Origin: UBA1563 sp041667115
GTDB taxonomy: Bacteria; Bacteroidota; Ignavibacteria; Ignavibacteriales; Ignavibacteriaceae
Assembly (NCBI GenBank): GCA_041667115.1
Contig: JBAYFO010000061.1
Coordinates: forward strand, 1 to 22,236
Reading direction: 5' to 3'
DNA length: 22,236 bases
This document shows positions 7,725 through 16,571 of the stretch, piece by piece. Position 1 is the stretch's first letter. Every line of letters begins with the position of its first letter. The translations under genes were made by a program, and so were the position numbers. Below the pieces are notes generated by a model that was given only the letters and a program-made list of their open reading frames with translations, searched no databases and was not told the origin of the DNA.

Positions 7725-9161
7725 TTAAACTTCTTCAAAGCGAATCCAATTTTCTCTTGTTTTTTCTGCTTTAGCTCCGCCGGCAGTAAAGATAACCGTA
7801 GCCCCGGGTTGCACAAGTTTTGTTTCAAGAATTAATTTTCTTGCTAGAAAAATCGCTACCTCCTTCTGCTCTATTTCTTCACAATAAAGAGAGGTAACAC
7901 CCCAGGTTAAACATAGGGCGTTCATCGTGTCAAAGGAATCCGACAGAGCAATAATTTTACATGCGGGTCTGTATTTAGAAAGTCCGCGCGGTGTTTTTCC
8001 TTTTGAGGTGAACCCGACAATTGCGTCCGCATTAATTTGTCGGCTCATCGAAACAATCCCTTGATTCATCGAATCGAAAAGATTTTCTTTAATGTTTTCG
8101 GGAACCAGATACTTCATATGTTTATGCGGAATAAGTTGTTCGGCATTTAAAATAATTTTATTCATTATCTCTACAGTTTTCACAGGGAATTTCCCGACCG
8201 AGGTTTCGCCGCTAAGCATAACAACGTCGGTACCGTCCCACACGGCATTAGCAACATCAGAGGCTTCCGCACGTGTTGGAACCGGGTTGGAGATCATTGA
8301 CTCCAACATTTGTGTTGCGGTAATAACGGTTTTTCCAACTTCGTTGCAACGGCGAATAATATTTTTTTGAACAAGTGGAACTTCCTGCGGTTCAAGTTCA
8401 ACACCTAAATCTCCACGTGCTACCATTATTCCATCCGCAGCTTGCAAAATTTCTTCTAAATTATCAACCGCTTCTTTCTTTTCAATTTTTGCAATAACCG
8501 GAATTGTTTTTCCTTTTTGTGTCAACCAATCTTTTAACATGCGAATGTCTTCCGCATGTCGAACAAAGGAAAGAGCAATAAAATCAATCCGGAACCGCAA
8601 TGCGAATTCCAGATCCATAAAATCTTTTTCAGTTATTGATGGAGTTGAGAGTTTCATCCCGGGAAGATTCATCCCCTTTTTCGGTTTTAATATTCCACCG
8701 TTCACAATTTCGCAAATCACTGAGGTTTTAGTTTTCTTTTTTATTTGTAAACGAATCAGTCCATCATCAATGAGAATAGTCTCTCCGATTTGTGCCTCCT
8801 GTGGAAGGAGTTTGTAAGATGTAGAAACTTTCTCTTTTGTTCCCAGCATATCTTCGATCGTTATTTCAAGTTCATCACCGGTACTGATTTCAAAAAAATC
8901 TTCTTGTAAGTTTCCAATCCTAATTTTTGGACCCTGCAAATCTAACAACGTGGCTAGCGGCTGTTTTGCCTCAACACACGCCTGGTTAATATTGTTAAAT
9001 ACTTGCTCAAAAGAGGAATAATCGCCGTGTGAAAAATTTAGACGCACACCATCAACACCGGCTGCCATCAGCAGCTTGATCATTGTCGATGAGGAGGTTG
9101 CCGGTCCAAGCGTAGCAAGTATTTTAGTTTTAGCAAAAATTTGTTCGGTTATCACATTCAT
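7725..9161 (-). CDS. pyk: Pyruvate kinase
   Basis: 478 residues, the usual length of bacterial pyruvate kinase. It transfers phosphate from phosphoenolpyruvate to ADP, the last step of glycolysis. Visible landmarks are KTKILATLGPATSS near the N-terminus; R40, N42 and S44 (VRLNFSHG) for substrate and potassium binding; a B domain about residues 72-170; K225 and E227 (VIAKIEKKE), with K225 the catalytic lysine and E227 a metal ligand; D251 (VARGDLGVE); and TQMLESM. The C-terminal allosteric domain is complete, ending in FTAGGAKAEKTRENWIRFEEV-like sequence. The ATG overlaps the stop of the Lon-like gene by 4 nt (ATGA), which suggests translational coupling. Confidence 0.96.
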   Translation of the reverse strand: MNVITEQIFAKTKILATLGPATSSSTMIKLLMAAGVDGVRLNFSHGDYSSFEQVFNNINQACVEAKQPLATLLDLQGPKIRIGNLQEDFFEISTGDELEITIEDMLGTKEKVSTSYKLLPQEAQIGETILIDDGLIRLQIKKKTKTSVICEIVNGGILKPKKGMNLPGMKLSTPSITEKDFMDLEFALRFRIDFIALSFVRHAEDIRMLKDWLTQKGKTIPVIAKIEKKEAVDNLEEILQAADGIMVARGDLGVELEPQEVPLVQKNIIRRCNEVGKTVITATQMLESMISNPVPTRAEASDVANAVWDGTDVVMLSGETSVGKFPVKTVEIMNKIILNAEQLIPHKHMKYLVPENIKENLFDSMNQGIVSMSRQINADAIVGFTSKGKTPRGLSKYRPACKIIALSDSFDTMNALCLTWGVTSLYCEEIEQKEVAIFLARKLILETKLVQPGATVIFTAGGAKAEKTRENWIRFEEV

Positions 9162-11638
9162 TTTTTAATCTTTCGTTTAAGAGGTATTTTTTTCTTCAGA
9201 GTTGTTTTTTCTTTGAAAGGATTTTTCCCCTTTTTATACATTTCTATAAGATGTTGTTGAACTAAGCCGAACACGGTATCTCGTTCATATTTGCCGTTTT
9301 TATTTTTCGTCCCGGCTTTAATTCCAGTGAGCAATTCAATTCCTTCTTCAATTTTAGAAATTGCATAAAGGACAAACTCTTTCTTTTTAACACTTTCGAT
9401 TATTTCTTCGCTTAGCATCAAGTCCTTTACGTTTTGAATGGGGATTATAACTCCTTGCTTTTTTGTAAAGCCGTTCATTTTACAGACGCTGTAAAATCCT
9501 TCAATTTTTTCGTTTACTCCACCGATTGGCTGAATCTCTCCTTTTTGATTTACCGAACCGGTAATTGCAAAAGACTGTTTAATGGGAAGCTCGGAAAGAC
9601 TTGAAAGCAAAGCAAAAAATTCCGCCGCTGAAGCGCTGTCACCATCGATCATTCCGTAGGATTGTTCAAAAACTAAATTAGCGGAGAAAGAAAGAGGAAA
9701 CTGCCGTCCAAACATTTCTTTAAAATATCCGGCAATAATCAGTACTCCCTTATCATAAGTTTTTCCACTCATACCGGCTTCGCGTTCAACGTTGATGATA
9801 GCACCGTTACCGATTGAAACGGAAGCGGTGATGCGTGTTGGTTTCCCGAATGCATAAAAGTCGGAGCCGTAAACAGCAAGTCCATTTATTTGTCCTATTT
9901 TTTCACCAACGGTATCAATAAGAATTGTTTTTTCACGGATCATATCGGAAAGTTTTTCTTCATATAAGCCGTGCCTGTCTTTAGCAGTTTCGTATGCTTT
10001 TTTTACGAATGGAGCGGAAACAACTTTTCTATTTTCTTCCATCGCCCAATAATGAGCTTCACGAACTAAATCAGCCAGCACAGAAAAACGTGCAGTTAAT
10101 TTATCCTTTTGTCCGGCGTAGCGTGCAGCAAGTTCAATCAGATAAGCAATTGCGGTTTTATCAAATTCTAAAAGATTTTCTTCTTTGATTGTTTTCTTTA
10201 TTATCCGGGCATATTCATCTATTATTTCGTCGGTGCGCTTCACCTCATAATCAAAGTCAGCTTTCACTTTAAATATTTTTTTGAAATCATCTTCATATTC
10301 TGCAAGCATTGAATAAACATAGTTGCTTCCGATGAGGATGACTTTCAGATCAACATCGATTGGTTCCGGTTTCAGAATTGATGGTTGGAATTGAAAGAAA
10401 TTATATGAATCTTGAATTTCAAGTTGCCGGAACGTTAAAATACGTTTTAGAGTTTTCCACACGCCGGGCTCATCAAAAATATGAGGCGCGTTCAGTACCA
10501 AAAATCCACCGTTCGCTTTAAGTAACGAACCTGCTTTTATCCTTGTAAAATCAGCGTACCATCCGCCTCTGCCGTCGTTTACTTTTTCAATCGTTCCGAA
10601 GAGATTAGTGTACGTAGGAGTAATATCCACTACAACCGGGCAACTCGTTGTGTTTGAATTATCGAGAATAATGTTTACGTCATATTCGCGGAAGTAATCA
10701 ATGACAAATCCCTCCTGAGTTTCCTCGCTTTCGGGTTTTTGTCCTTTGAATATTTGTAGATTCTCCAGGATGCTTTCTTCAACCTGATGAAGGTAAAGAG
10801 AAATTTTTTCATCGGGATATTTTTCGTAAAAAGCGGCGAAAGAACCTTTCACAATTACATCCACTTCTTTTCGCTCAAGCTCAAGTGATTCCACCTGGAG
10901 TTTTTGATTGAGCTTTAAACCTTTTTTAAATAGATTAACCAGTTCTAATTGATATTCGTTGTACTTCTGAATTATTTTTTCAGCCTTTTCTTTGGTAATG
11001 GTTCCTTCCTGTATCACTTGATCAAGTTGTTGTATAGGGACCTGTTTATTCTGAATGACCGGCACAATTTCCGGTCGTGCGCTTTCACCAACCTGTACCG
11101 AACCTAAAGTAAAGTCATCTTTTTTTATTTTTTTTTGAAAGAGTAAAAGCAACTCCTTCTCTTTTTTGCCGTACTCACCAAGAATTTTTTTTCGTTTACT
11201 CGTAAAGGTTTGGCTTTCCAGTTGTTGCGGAATTCTTTCTTTTAAATATTGGATTAGACTAAGAATTTCCTTTTTAAAATCCTTTGCCTGCCCTTGCGGA
11301 AAAGTGAGAAGAATGGGGGAGTCTGGGTCGATGAAATTGTTAACATACGCATAGTCCTTTAGCGTTGGACATGTAGCGGAGATGGATTCGAGCATTTTTT
11401 TTACTGCGGTCGCCTTTCCGGTACCCGAAAGTCCGGCGATAAAGATATTATAGCCCGGGCTGCGCAAGTTTACGCCGAGTTTAATAGCCCGCAATGCTCT
11501 ATCCTGTCCGATAATACTTTCGTTTGGTTCGAGTTCGCTGGTTGATTCAAAATCGAAAATTTGCGGGTTGCAAAACCATCGAAGGTCATTGATTTTTAGG
11601 GGTTGGGGTAATACGGCTTTTTTTATCGGCATTCTCAT
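9158..11638 (-). CDS. Lon-like ATP-dependent protease (AAA_32/Lon_C type)
   Basis: About 826 residues if started at the ATG ending at 11638. A TTG at 11695 would add 19 residues unlike the family N-terminus, and an ATG two codons further in (11632) is equally possible. The protein resembles YcbZ/LonB-like proteases without the classical Lon N-domain. Numbered from 11638: the P-loop is GLSGTGKA with K75; a long charged, coiled-coil-rich insertion follows (about 120-260); a second strand reads GGFLVLNAPH; and the C-terminal Lon protease domain has the Ser-Lys dyad S668 (GDSAS) and K711 (GGVNEKIEG), spaced 43 residues apart as in classical Lon. The tail is very Lys-rich. It probably degrades misfolded proteins in the cytoplasm. 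It is the first gene of the minus-strand run and overlaps pyk by 4 nt. Confidence 0.9.
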   Translation of the reverse strand: MRMPIKKAVLPQPLKINDLRWFCNPQIFDFESTSELEPNESIIGQDRALRAIKLGVNLRSPGYNIFIAGLSGTGKATAVKKMLESISATCPTLKDYAYVNNFIDPDSPILLTFPQGQAKDFKKEILSLIQYLKERIPQQLESQTFTSKRKKILGEYGKKEKELLLLFQKKIKKDDFTLGSVQVGESARPEIVPVIQNKQVPIQQLDQVIQEGTITKEKAEKIIQKYNEYQLELVNLFKKGLKLNQKLQVESLELERKEVDVIVKGSFAAFYEKYPDEKISLYLHQVEESILENLQIFKGQKPESEETQEGFVIDYFREYDVNIILDNSNTTSCPVVVDITPTYTNLFGTIEKVNDGRGGWYADFTRIKAGSLLKANGGFLVLNAPHIFDEPGVWKTLKRILTFRQLEIQDSYNFFQFQPSILKPEPIDVDLKVILIGSNYVYSMLAEYEDDFKKIFKVKADFDYEVKRTDEIIDEYARIIKKTIKEENLLEFDKTAIAYLIELAARYAGQKDKLTARFSVLADLVREAHYWAMEENRKVVSAPFVKKAYETAKDRHGLYEEKLSDMIREKTILIDTVGEKIGQINGLAVYGSDFYAFGKPTRITASVSIGNGAIINVEREAGMSGKTYDKGVLIIAGYFKEMFGRQFPLSFSANLVFEQSYGMIDGDSASAAEFFALLSSLSELPIKQSFAITGSVNQKGEIQPIGGVNEKIEGFYSVCKMNGFTKKQGVIIPIQNVKDLMLSEEIIESVKKKEFVLYAISKIEEGIELLTGIKAGTKNKNGKYERDTVFGLVQQHLIEMYKKGKNPFKEKTTLKKKIPLKRKIKK

Positions 11639-11710
11639 TTCTCGAAATTTTGTATTGTTGAAAGAAAACATATAAAAACTACATTTCAAAAACAAAATAT
11701 ACGAAGTTCG

Positions 11711-11770
11711 TTTTTAGTAAACGGGAAAACCTTGCCGGGAAAGTTCAAATACGATTTTATTTTTAGTAAA
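11711..11770. repeat. Pair of 11-bp direct repeats in a divergent promoter region
   Basis: TTTTTAGTAAA occurs at 11711-11721 and again at 11760-11770, a 49-bp period, in the spacer between the divergent Lon-like and aminotransferase genes. They could be binding sites for a regulator, but the unit is AT-rich and could recur by chance. Confidence 0.3.
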
Positions 11771-11798
11771 TTACTACAAATAAATTAAGAATAAAATA

Positions 11799-12953
11799 AT
11801 GTTACCACACGAAGCAAGAAAATATTTCCCGTTCTTGGATAAGGGGAAAATCTATTTTAACCACGCAGCACTCAGTCCTCTTTCAACAGTAGTGACCGAA
11901 AAAATTCAATCCTATTTACTACAGCGAAGCGAGGGATCAATTGAGGATGTGCAATCTCTTCTCCGGGAATCTTCAGAAGCCAAAAACAAATTAGCTAATA
12001 TGCTTAATACTACACCCGGAAGAATAGCTTTTGTTGACAATACTTCTAACGGATTAAACCTTCTTGCCCAGGGATTGCCCTGGAAAAAAGGAGATCGAAT
12101 TCTTTTGAATGATCTTGAATTCCCTTCCAACGTTTATCCTTTTCTGAATTTACAACAGCTTGGTGTTGAAGTTGATTTTGTGAAATCAGAGAACGGGAAA
12201 GTTACTGTTGAAACTATTCTGCAAGCGATAACCCCTTCAACAAAACTTCTCTCAATTAGTTTTGTCCAGTTTTTAAGTGGGTATAAAGCTGATCTTGAAG
12301 AAATTGGAAAAATTTGCAAAGCCAACAATATTATTTTTGCCGTGGACGCAATCCAGGGGCTTGGGGCGCTTCAACTGGATGTACAGAAGTGTAATATTGA
12401 TTTCCTTGCGAGCGGTACACAAAAATGGCTGATGGCAATGATGGGATTGGCGTTTGTGTTTCTGTCGGAAAAAATTCAGAAAAAAATTACTCCCAAATAT
12501 GTCGGCTGGCTCTCGGTTGAAGATGCCTGGAACATCCTACAGTATGATCTGAAACTCAAAACCGATGCAAGCGTTTTTCAGACAGGAACGCTTAATGTTA
12601 TTGGTATCTATGGATTGAATGCAGCGCTAGATTTGTTTGCATCCGTAGGGTTTGATAAAATTGAAACCGCTGTTCTTGATAATACGGAATATTTTATGCA
12701 CGAACTCGCCGCCGCCGGATTTAGTTCCCTGCTTTCCGGTATTGAGCGAAAAAATTTAAGTGGAATTGTAACCCTTAAAGACGACCGCGCTGCAGCGATC
12801 TTCGAAAAACTAACAGACGAAAGAGTCCATTGCTCACTCCGTGAAGGAATGATCCGTTTTTCTCCTCATTTTTACAATACCTATGAGGAAATCGATTCCG
12901 TTGTTAAAATATTGAAAAATACATTTCCCTCCCTATTCCATAAAACACTATAA
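11799..12953 (+). CDS. Class V PLP-dependent aminotransferase (cysteine desulfurase-like)
   Basis: 384-residue fold-type I PLP enzyme. The N-terminal YFNHAALSPL motif is typical of the class V branch. TSNGLNLLAQGL and the following LEFPSN loop shape the cofactor site. D183 and Q186 (DAIQ) contact the pyridine ring and O3', and K209 (SGTQKW) is the Schiff-base lysine. GTLNVIGIYGLNAAL follows as in family members. The desulfurase loop with a catalytic cysteine (the SxHK or RxGxxC contexts of NifS/SufS) is not obvious, so the reaction could be a lyase, transaminase or kynureninase-like step; the substrate is not called. The ATG at 11799 has no clear Shine-Dalgarno. The hybrid kinase gene begins 45 nt downstream, possibly co-transcribed. 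Confidence 0.85.
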   Translation: MLPHEARKYFPFLDKGKIYFNHAALSPLSTVVTEKIQSYLLQRSEGSIEDVQSLLRESSEAKNKLANMLNTTPGRIAFVDNTSNGLNLLAQGLPWKKGDRILLNDLEFPSNVYPFLNLQQLGVEVDFVKSENGKVTVETILQAITPSTKLLSISFVQFLSGYKADLEEIGKICKANNIIFAVDAIQGLGALQLDVQKCNIDFLASGTQKWLMAMMGLAFVFLSEKIQKKITPKYVGWLSVEDAWNILQYDLKLKTDASVFQTGTLNVIGIYGLNAALDLFASVGFDKIETAVLDNTEYFMHELAAAGFSSLLSGIERKNLSGIVTLKDDRAAAIFEKLTDERVHCSLREGMIRFSPHFYNTYEEIDSVVKILKNTFPSLFHKTL

Positions 12954-12998
12954 ATTTCTTATGTTGCACTAAAAGAAAACAAAAAGTTTGTTATTGAC

Positions 12999-15197
12999 GT
13001 GGACAAATCAGCTCTAAAGAAAAATAAACAGATATTAATCGGGATCTTCGTTCTTTCCGTAATTGTTATTGCGGTTGCCGCGTATTTCGCTTTGCAGTTT
13101 TTCAACAGACCCGTTGCCCAACCATTTTTACTGAACAAAAACCTTTTTCTTTTTTCCCTTTCCATTTTGCTGGTGTTTCTTTTTGCCGTTTTGCTTGCTT
13201 TTATTTATCAAAAAAAATCAGTTGAAGAATTAAATAGATTTATTAATTCTGATTTAGCTGAAAAAGCTCTCCTTTCTCATTATCAAATAATTACAAGATA
13301 CGCCAACGACATTATTCTTTTAATGGACCAAAAAGGATCGATTGTTGAGGTAAATAAACAGGCGCTCAGAACCTATGGGTATACACGGAAAGAAATAGTT
13401 AATCAAAATATTGTGTTTGTTTTTGCCCCGAAGAGTATTCGTGGAATGTCAAAAATCGTAAAAGCCTTTGAGAGCCGTGAAGGAGTGATCTTTGAGGCTG
13501 TTCATCGGAAGAAGAACGGAGAAGAATTTCCGGTTGAAATATCCGCCCGGCTTATAGAGATAAACGGCGAAACACTTATACAGAACAGTATCAGAGATAT
13601 TTCGGAGAAGAAAAAAATTGTCGAGGAACTTGAATTTTCTCAAACGTTACTACAAAAAGTGTTTGATAGTTTGGAAGAAGCGATTTTTCTCATTAATCCC
13701 ATCGAGCGCAAAATTGAAAATGTTAATCACGCTGCAATAAAAACTTTCGGATACGAAAAAGAAGAATTGCTGGAACACGGCAGTGAAATTCTTTTTGGCG
13801 ATAGCGGCCGGTTCGAATCATTTATTAAGCAGTCTTTTTCAATATATGCAAAGCAGGATTTTTACGAAACCGAATTGACGATGAAGCGGAAAAACGGAGA
13901 AGATATTCCTGTTTATTTTTATGGTAAAGCGCTCATCGATGCAAAGAAAAAATTCTCTTTAATTATAGGGGTAGTACGGGATATCTCTCTTATTAAAAAA
14001 ACAGAGCAAACCTTAATTGATGCTAAGAATAATGCAGAAGAAATGAATCGCCTGAAATCAAATTTTCTAGCGAACATGAGTCACGAGCTTCGTACTCCGC
14101 TGATTTCCATCCTTGGCTTTGCAGAAATCATGACTGAATCTACTGAAGATGCCGCCGTTCATGAGGCTTCACACAACATTTTGCACGGTGGAAGAAGATT
14201 ACTTGAAACACTGAATCTTATTTTGCAATTTTCTAAAATTGAAGCTGAAAAAATTACTCTTTCAATCGGTTTAATTGATGTTGTTTCTGTTATTGAGGCC
14301 GTAAGTATAAAGTATAGACAATTTGCAGAACAAAAAAACTTAAAACTCGTTTATGAAAGTAGCGAAGACTCCTATTATACTGAAACCGACAAAGAAATGT
14401 TCGTGGAAATTTTATCTCAACTCTTAAACAATACATTGAAATTTACCGAACATGGAATGATAAGTATTGTTTTTAGAAAAGATGAAAGCGAGACGGAAAA
14501 ACATTTTATTGTTGAAATTACAGATACAGGAATTGGGATTTCTCCGGAAAACCGTTGGATAATTTTCGATGAATTTCGACAGGCAAGTGAAGGGACAACA
14601 CGTGGATATGAAGGATTAGGACTTGGTTTGACGATCGTAAATAAATATACGACTCTTTTAGGAGGAACCATTGAACTAAAAAGTGAAGTTGGTAAAGGTT
14701 CCTCCTTTATTCTTCGCTTTCCGATGATTGGAGCCGTTCAACCGGAGACCCATGTCCATTCAACTGAAATAAAGAAACCAATCATTCTTCAAGATCTCTT
14801 TAAAGACACGAGATTTGAATTTAATTTACCAGCTGTTTTATTAGTGGAAGACGATCCTTCTGCGTGTGATGTGATTACAATTTTCTTGCGTAATGTTTGT
14901 CAGCTTGATTATGCCAACCGATGCGATAAAGCATTACAAAAAGCAACAGAAAAAAAGTACGACGCAATTCTCATGGACATTAATTTGGGAAAGGGTCCCG
15001 GTGGAAAAGAGGCAATGGAACTCATCAGAAATAATACATCAAACAGCGAAACACCTATTATCGCTGTTACTGCATATGCACTTGATAACGAAAAACAAAC
15101 TCTGCTTAACGCCGGATTTACAGACTACATTTCCAAACCGTTTGATAAAGGGGAAATTATTGAAAAGCTTACTTCCTGTTTATTAAGAAATAATTAA
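12999..15197 (+). CDS. Hybrid sensor histidine kinase with two PAS domains and a receiver
   Basis: 732 residues. Two transmembrane helices (about residues 10-32 and 45-68) are separated by a short extracytoplasmic loop, too small for a classical sensor domain. PAS domain 1 lies at about 90-205 (ANDIILLMDQKGSIVEVN, ending IRDISEKK) and PAS domain 2 at about 212-335. The HisKA domain has H362 in NMSHELRTPL. The HATPase domain (about 455-580) shows an N box (LLNNTLKF), DTGIGIS, and GLGLGLTI. The C-terminal receiver (about 612-730) has acidic residues E617/D618/D619, phospho-acceptor D660 (LMDINLG) and K713. Sensing is therefore probably by the cytoplasmic PAS domains. The start is a GTG; no ATG is available upstream in frame. 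There is no response regulator beside it, so its output partner (an HPt or orphan regulator) is elsewhere. The stop overlaps the convergent GNAT stop. Confidence 0.93.
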   Translation: MDKSALKKNKQILIGIFVLSVIVIAVAAYFALQFFNRPVAQPFLLNKNLFLFSLSILLVFLFAVLLAFIYQKKSVEELNRFINSDLAEKALLSHYQIITRYANDIILLMDQKGSIVEVNKQALRTYGYTRKEIVNQNIVFVFAPKSIRGMSKIVKAFESREGVIFEAVHRKKNGEEFPVEISARLIEINGETLIQNSIRDISEKKKIVEELEFSQTLLQKVFDSLEEAIFLINPIERKIENVNHAAIKTFGYEKEELLEHGSEILFGDSGRFESFIKQSFSIYAKQDFYETELTMKRKNGEDIPVYFYGKALIDAKKKFSLIIGVVRDISLIKKTEQTLIDAKNNAEEMNRLKSNFLANMSHELRTPLISILGFAEIMTESTEDAAVHEASHNILHGGRRLLETLNLILQFSKIEAEKITLSIGLIDVVSVIEAVSIKYRQFAEQKNLKLVYESSEDSYYTETDKEMFVEILSQLLNNTLKFTEHGMISIVFRKDESETEKHFIVEITDTGIGISPENRWIIFDEFRQASEGTTRGYEGLGLGLTIVNKYTTLLGGTIELKSEVGKGSSFILRFPMIGAVQPETHVHSTEIKKPIILQDLFKDTRFEFNLPAVLLVEDDPSACDVITIFLRNVCQLDYANRCDKALQKATEKKYDAILMDINLGKGPGGKEAMELIRNNTSNSETPIIAVTAYALDNEKQTLLNAGFTDYISKPFDKGEIIEKLTSCLLRNN

Positions 15198-15679
15198 GAA
15201 GAAACTGTTTTTTTTATGGTTTCCTCATCCATGCGGAAAACCGTCCATTCATCCATCGGCTTTGCGCCGAGTGATTTGTAAAAACTAATTGCCGATTCAT
15301 TCCAATCAAGCACAGCCCATTCCATTCTTCCGCACTTTTCTTCGAAGGCTTTTTGAATTAAATAGAGAAGCATTTTTTTGCCGACCCCATACCCGCGAAG
15401 TTCAGGAAGAACAAATAAGTCCTCTAAGTATAAACCTTTTTTCCCGATAAATGTTGAAAAGTTATAAAAATAAACTGCGTAGGCAACCGGTTCGTCGTCC
15501 AAATAACCAAAGATCACTTCAGCGCTTGGCTTTTTACCGAACAAAGATTCCTTTAAAATTTCTTCGGTTGTTACTACCTCGTGTTCAAGTTTTTCATACT
15601 CCGCAATTTTTTTTATAAAAGAAAGGATCAGCGGAACATCTTCTTCTACAGCTTGTTTAATAATTAATTCTGAGTTCAT
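15194..15679 (-). CDS. GNAT N-acetyltransferase, diamine/spermidine acetyltransferase-like
   Basis: 161-residue GCN5-related acetyltransferase. The acetyl-CoA pyrophosphate loop is R95-G-Y-G-V-G100 after YLEDLFVLPEL, and Y134 in ISFYKSLGA is the likely general acid. The strings YLEDLFV, AVLDWN and FYKSLGA closely follow the SSAT (diamine N-acetyltransferase/thialysine acetyltransferase) subgroup, so a polyamine or lysine-analogue substrate is plausible but unproven. AGGAT lies about 6 bases before the ATG. It is 22 nt downstream of the MOSC gene on the same strand. Its TAA shares TTAA (15194-15197) with the stop of the convergent kinase gene. Confidence 0.88.
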   Translation of the reverse strand: MNSELIIKQAVEEDVPLILSFIKKIAEYEKLEHEVVTTEEILKESLFGKKPSAEVIFGYLDDEPVAYAVYFYNFSTFIGKKGLYLEDLFVLPELRGYGVGKKMLLYLIQKAFEEKCGRMEWAVLDWNESAISFYKSLGAKPMDEWTVFRMDEETIKKTVSS

Positions 15680-15701
15680 TATTCATCCTGATAATTGATT
15701 G

Positions 15702-16490
15702 CTAATATTGTGGCTCAAGAGAAACGGCATCGCCGGTTGATAAATATTTCCCCGCTTCAGTTCTCGGAATTTTTGTGTTAACACAAAACCGGTAGTAATG
15801 ATCAAACTGCGAATTGGTTGACCATGAAGGTAGCGTTGTTTTTCGCATTTCGGAAAAATGTTTTTGAAAGAAAGAAACTGCTTCTCCGCTCACCGGACTT
15901 TTTGTCGGCACCGCGCATCGAGCGCATGGATTTATACCGTAAAATTTAATTTCTCCAACTTGAAAAAATCTTTCTTCTCCTTTTTCACCAAACAAGTTGT
16001 CTTCCCAAAATGCCGGCGCATTGTTAAACAATAGATTCGGACGAAACCGCCTAAATAATTCTTCAACTGAAATACCAGGAAACCATTTTGCGACTTCTTG
16101 TAAACTCGCAAGGCTTACAATTGTTGGACCGTAGGTTTTACTGTCATCAGGAAAACCGTTTTGTTTGTTTTGTTGAAAAAATATTTTCTTCTCTAAAAAT
16201 TCAGAAAATACTTTTTCTATTTCCGGTTTTTCTTTTTCAAGATGAAAAGTCCTTTTGAAGTTTTCTCTTTCAATTGACAAGTCAACCAGCATTTCATTCA
16301 GATGATAAACGCTTCTGATTAAATGGATTTGCGAGTATTTCTTTCCGTTAATAAATTTTCCATCTCCATCCACAAGCGCGAACTCTCGATCATACTTGAG
16401 ACTTCCCCCTTGAGTTATCTCAACTTTATCAACATTGCTTCCGTCGAGGGATTTAATGGGATAGACTGTTATCTGTTCTAGGGTTTTCAT
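15702..16490 (-). CDS. MOSC-domain protein with N-terminal beta-barrel
   Basis: 262-residue protein of the molybdenum-cofactor sulfurase C-terminal family, related to mARC and YcbX. Residues 1-120 form the MOSC N-terminal beta-barrel (ITVYPIKSLDG, YDREFALVD). The MOSC domain follows, with FRPNLLF at about 149-155 and the conserved cysteine motif N-P-C189-A-R-C192, then VPTKSPVSGE. C192 corresponds by pattern to the conserved Mo-ligating cysteine of mARC proteins. Relatives reduce N-hydroxylated compounds or carry sulfur to molybdenum; YcbX has a fused ferredoxin domain that is absent here. The start ATG is preceded directly by a T8 run, with no Shine-Dalgarno. It lies 81 nt downstream of the hexomutase gene. 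Confidence 0.87.
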   Translation of the reverse strand: MKTLEQITVYPIKSLDGSNVDKVEITQGGSLKYDREFALVDGDGKFINGKKYSQIHLIRSVYHLNEMLVDLSIERENFKRTFHLEKEKPEIEKVFSEFLEKKIFFQQNKQNGFPDDSKTYGPTIVSLASLQEVAKWFPGISVEELFRRFRPNLLFNNAPAFWEDNLFGEKGEERFFQVGEIKFYGINPCARCAVPTKSPVSGEAVSFFQKHFSEMRKTTLPSWSTNSQFDHYYRFCVNTKIPRTEAGKYLSTGDAVSLEPQY

Positions 16491-16506
16491 TAAAAAAAAT
16501 AGCCCG

Positions 16507-16552
16507 CTGATTTTGCATATATAACGGATTAAACCGGTTAAGACAAAATCAG
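16507..16552 (-). repeat. 9-bp inverted repeat in the spacer before the MOSC gene
   Basis: CTGATTTTG at 16507-16515 and CAAAATCAG at 16544-16552 are perfect reverse complements with a 28-base spacer, which contains the palindrome AACCGGTT (16532-16539). In the direction of transcription (minus) the stem is followed within 10 bases by a T8 run and then the ATG of the MOSC gene. It could be a leaky terminator after the hexomutase gene, a leader structure or an operator. Confidence 0.4.
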
Positions 16553-16571
16553 TATGCGATAAATATATTTT

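Noticed and set aside
11639..11695. TTG at 11695 as the start of the Lon-like protease
   Set aside because: It adds 19 residues with no family resemblance; the ATG ending at 11638 (or 11632) gives the normal N-terminus.
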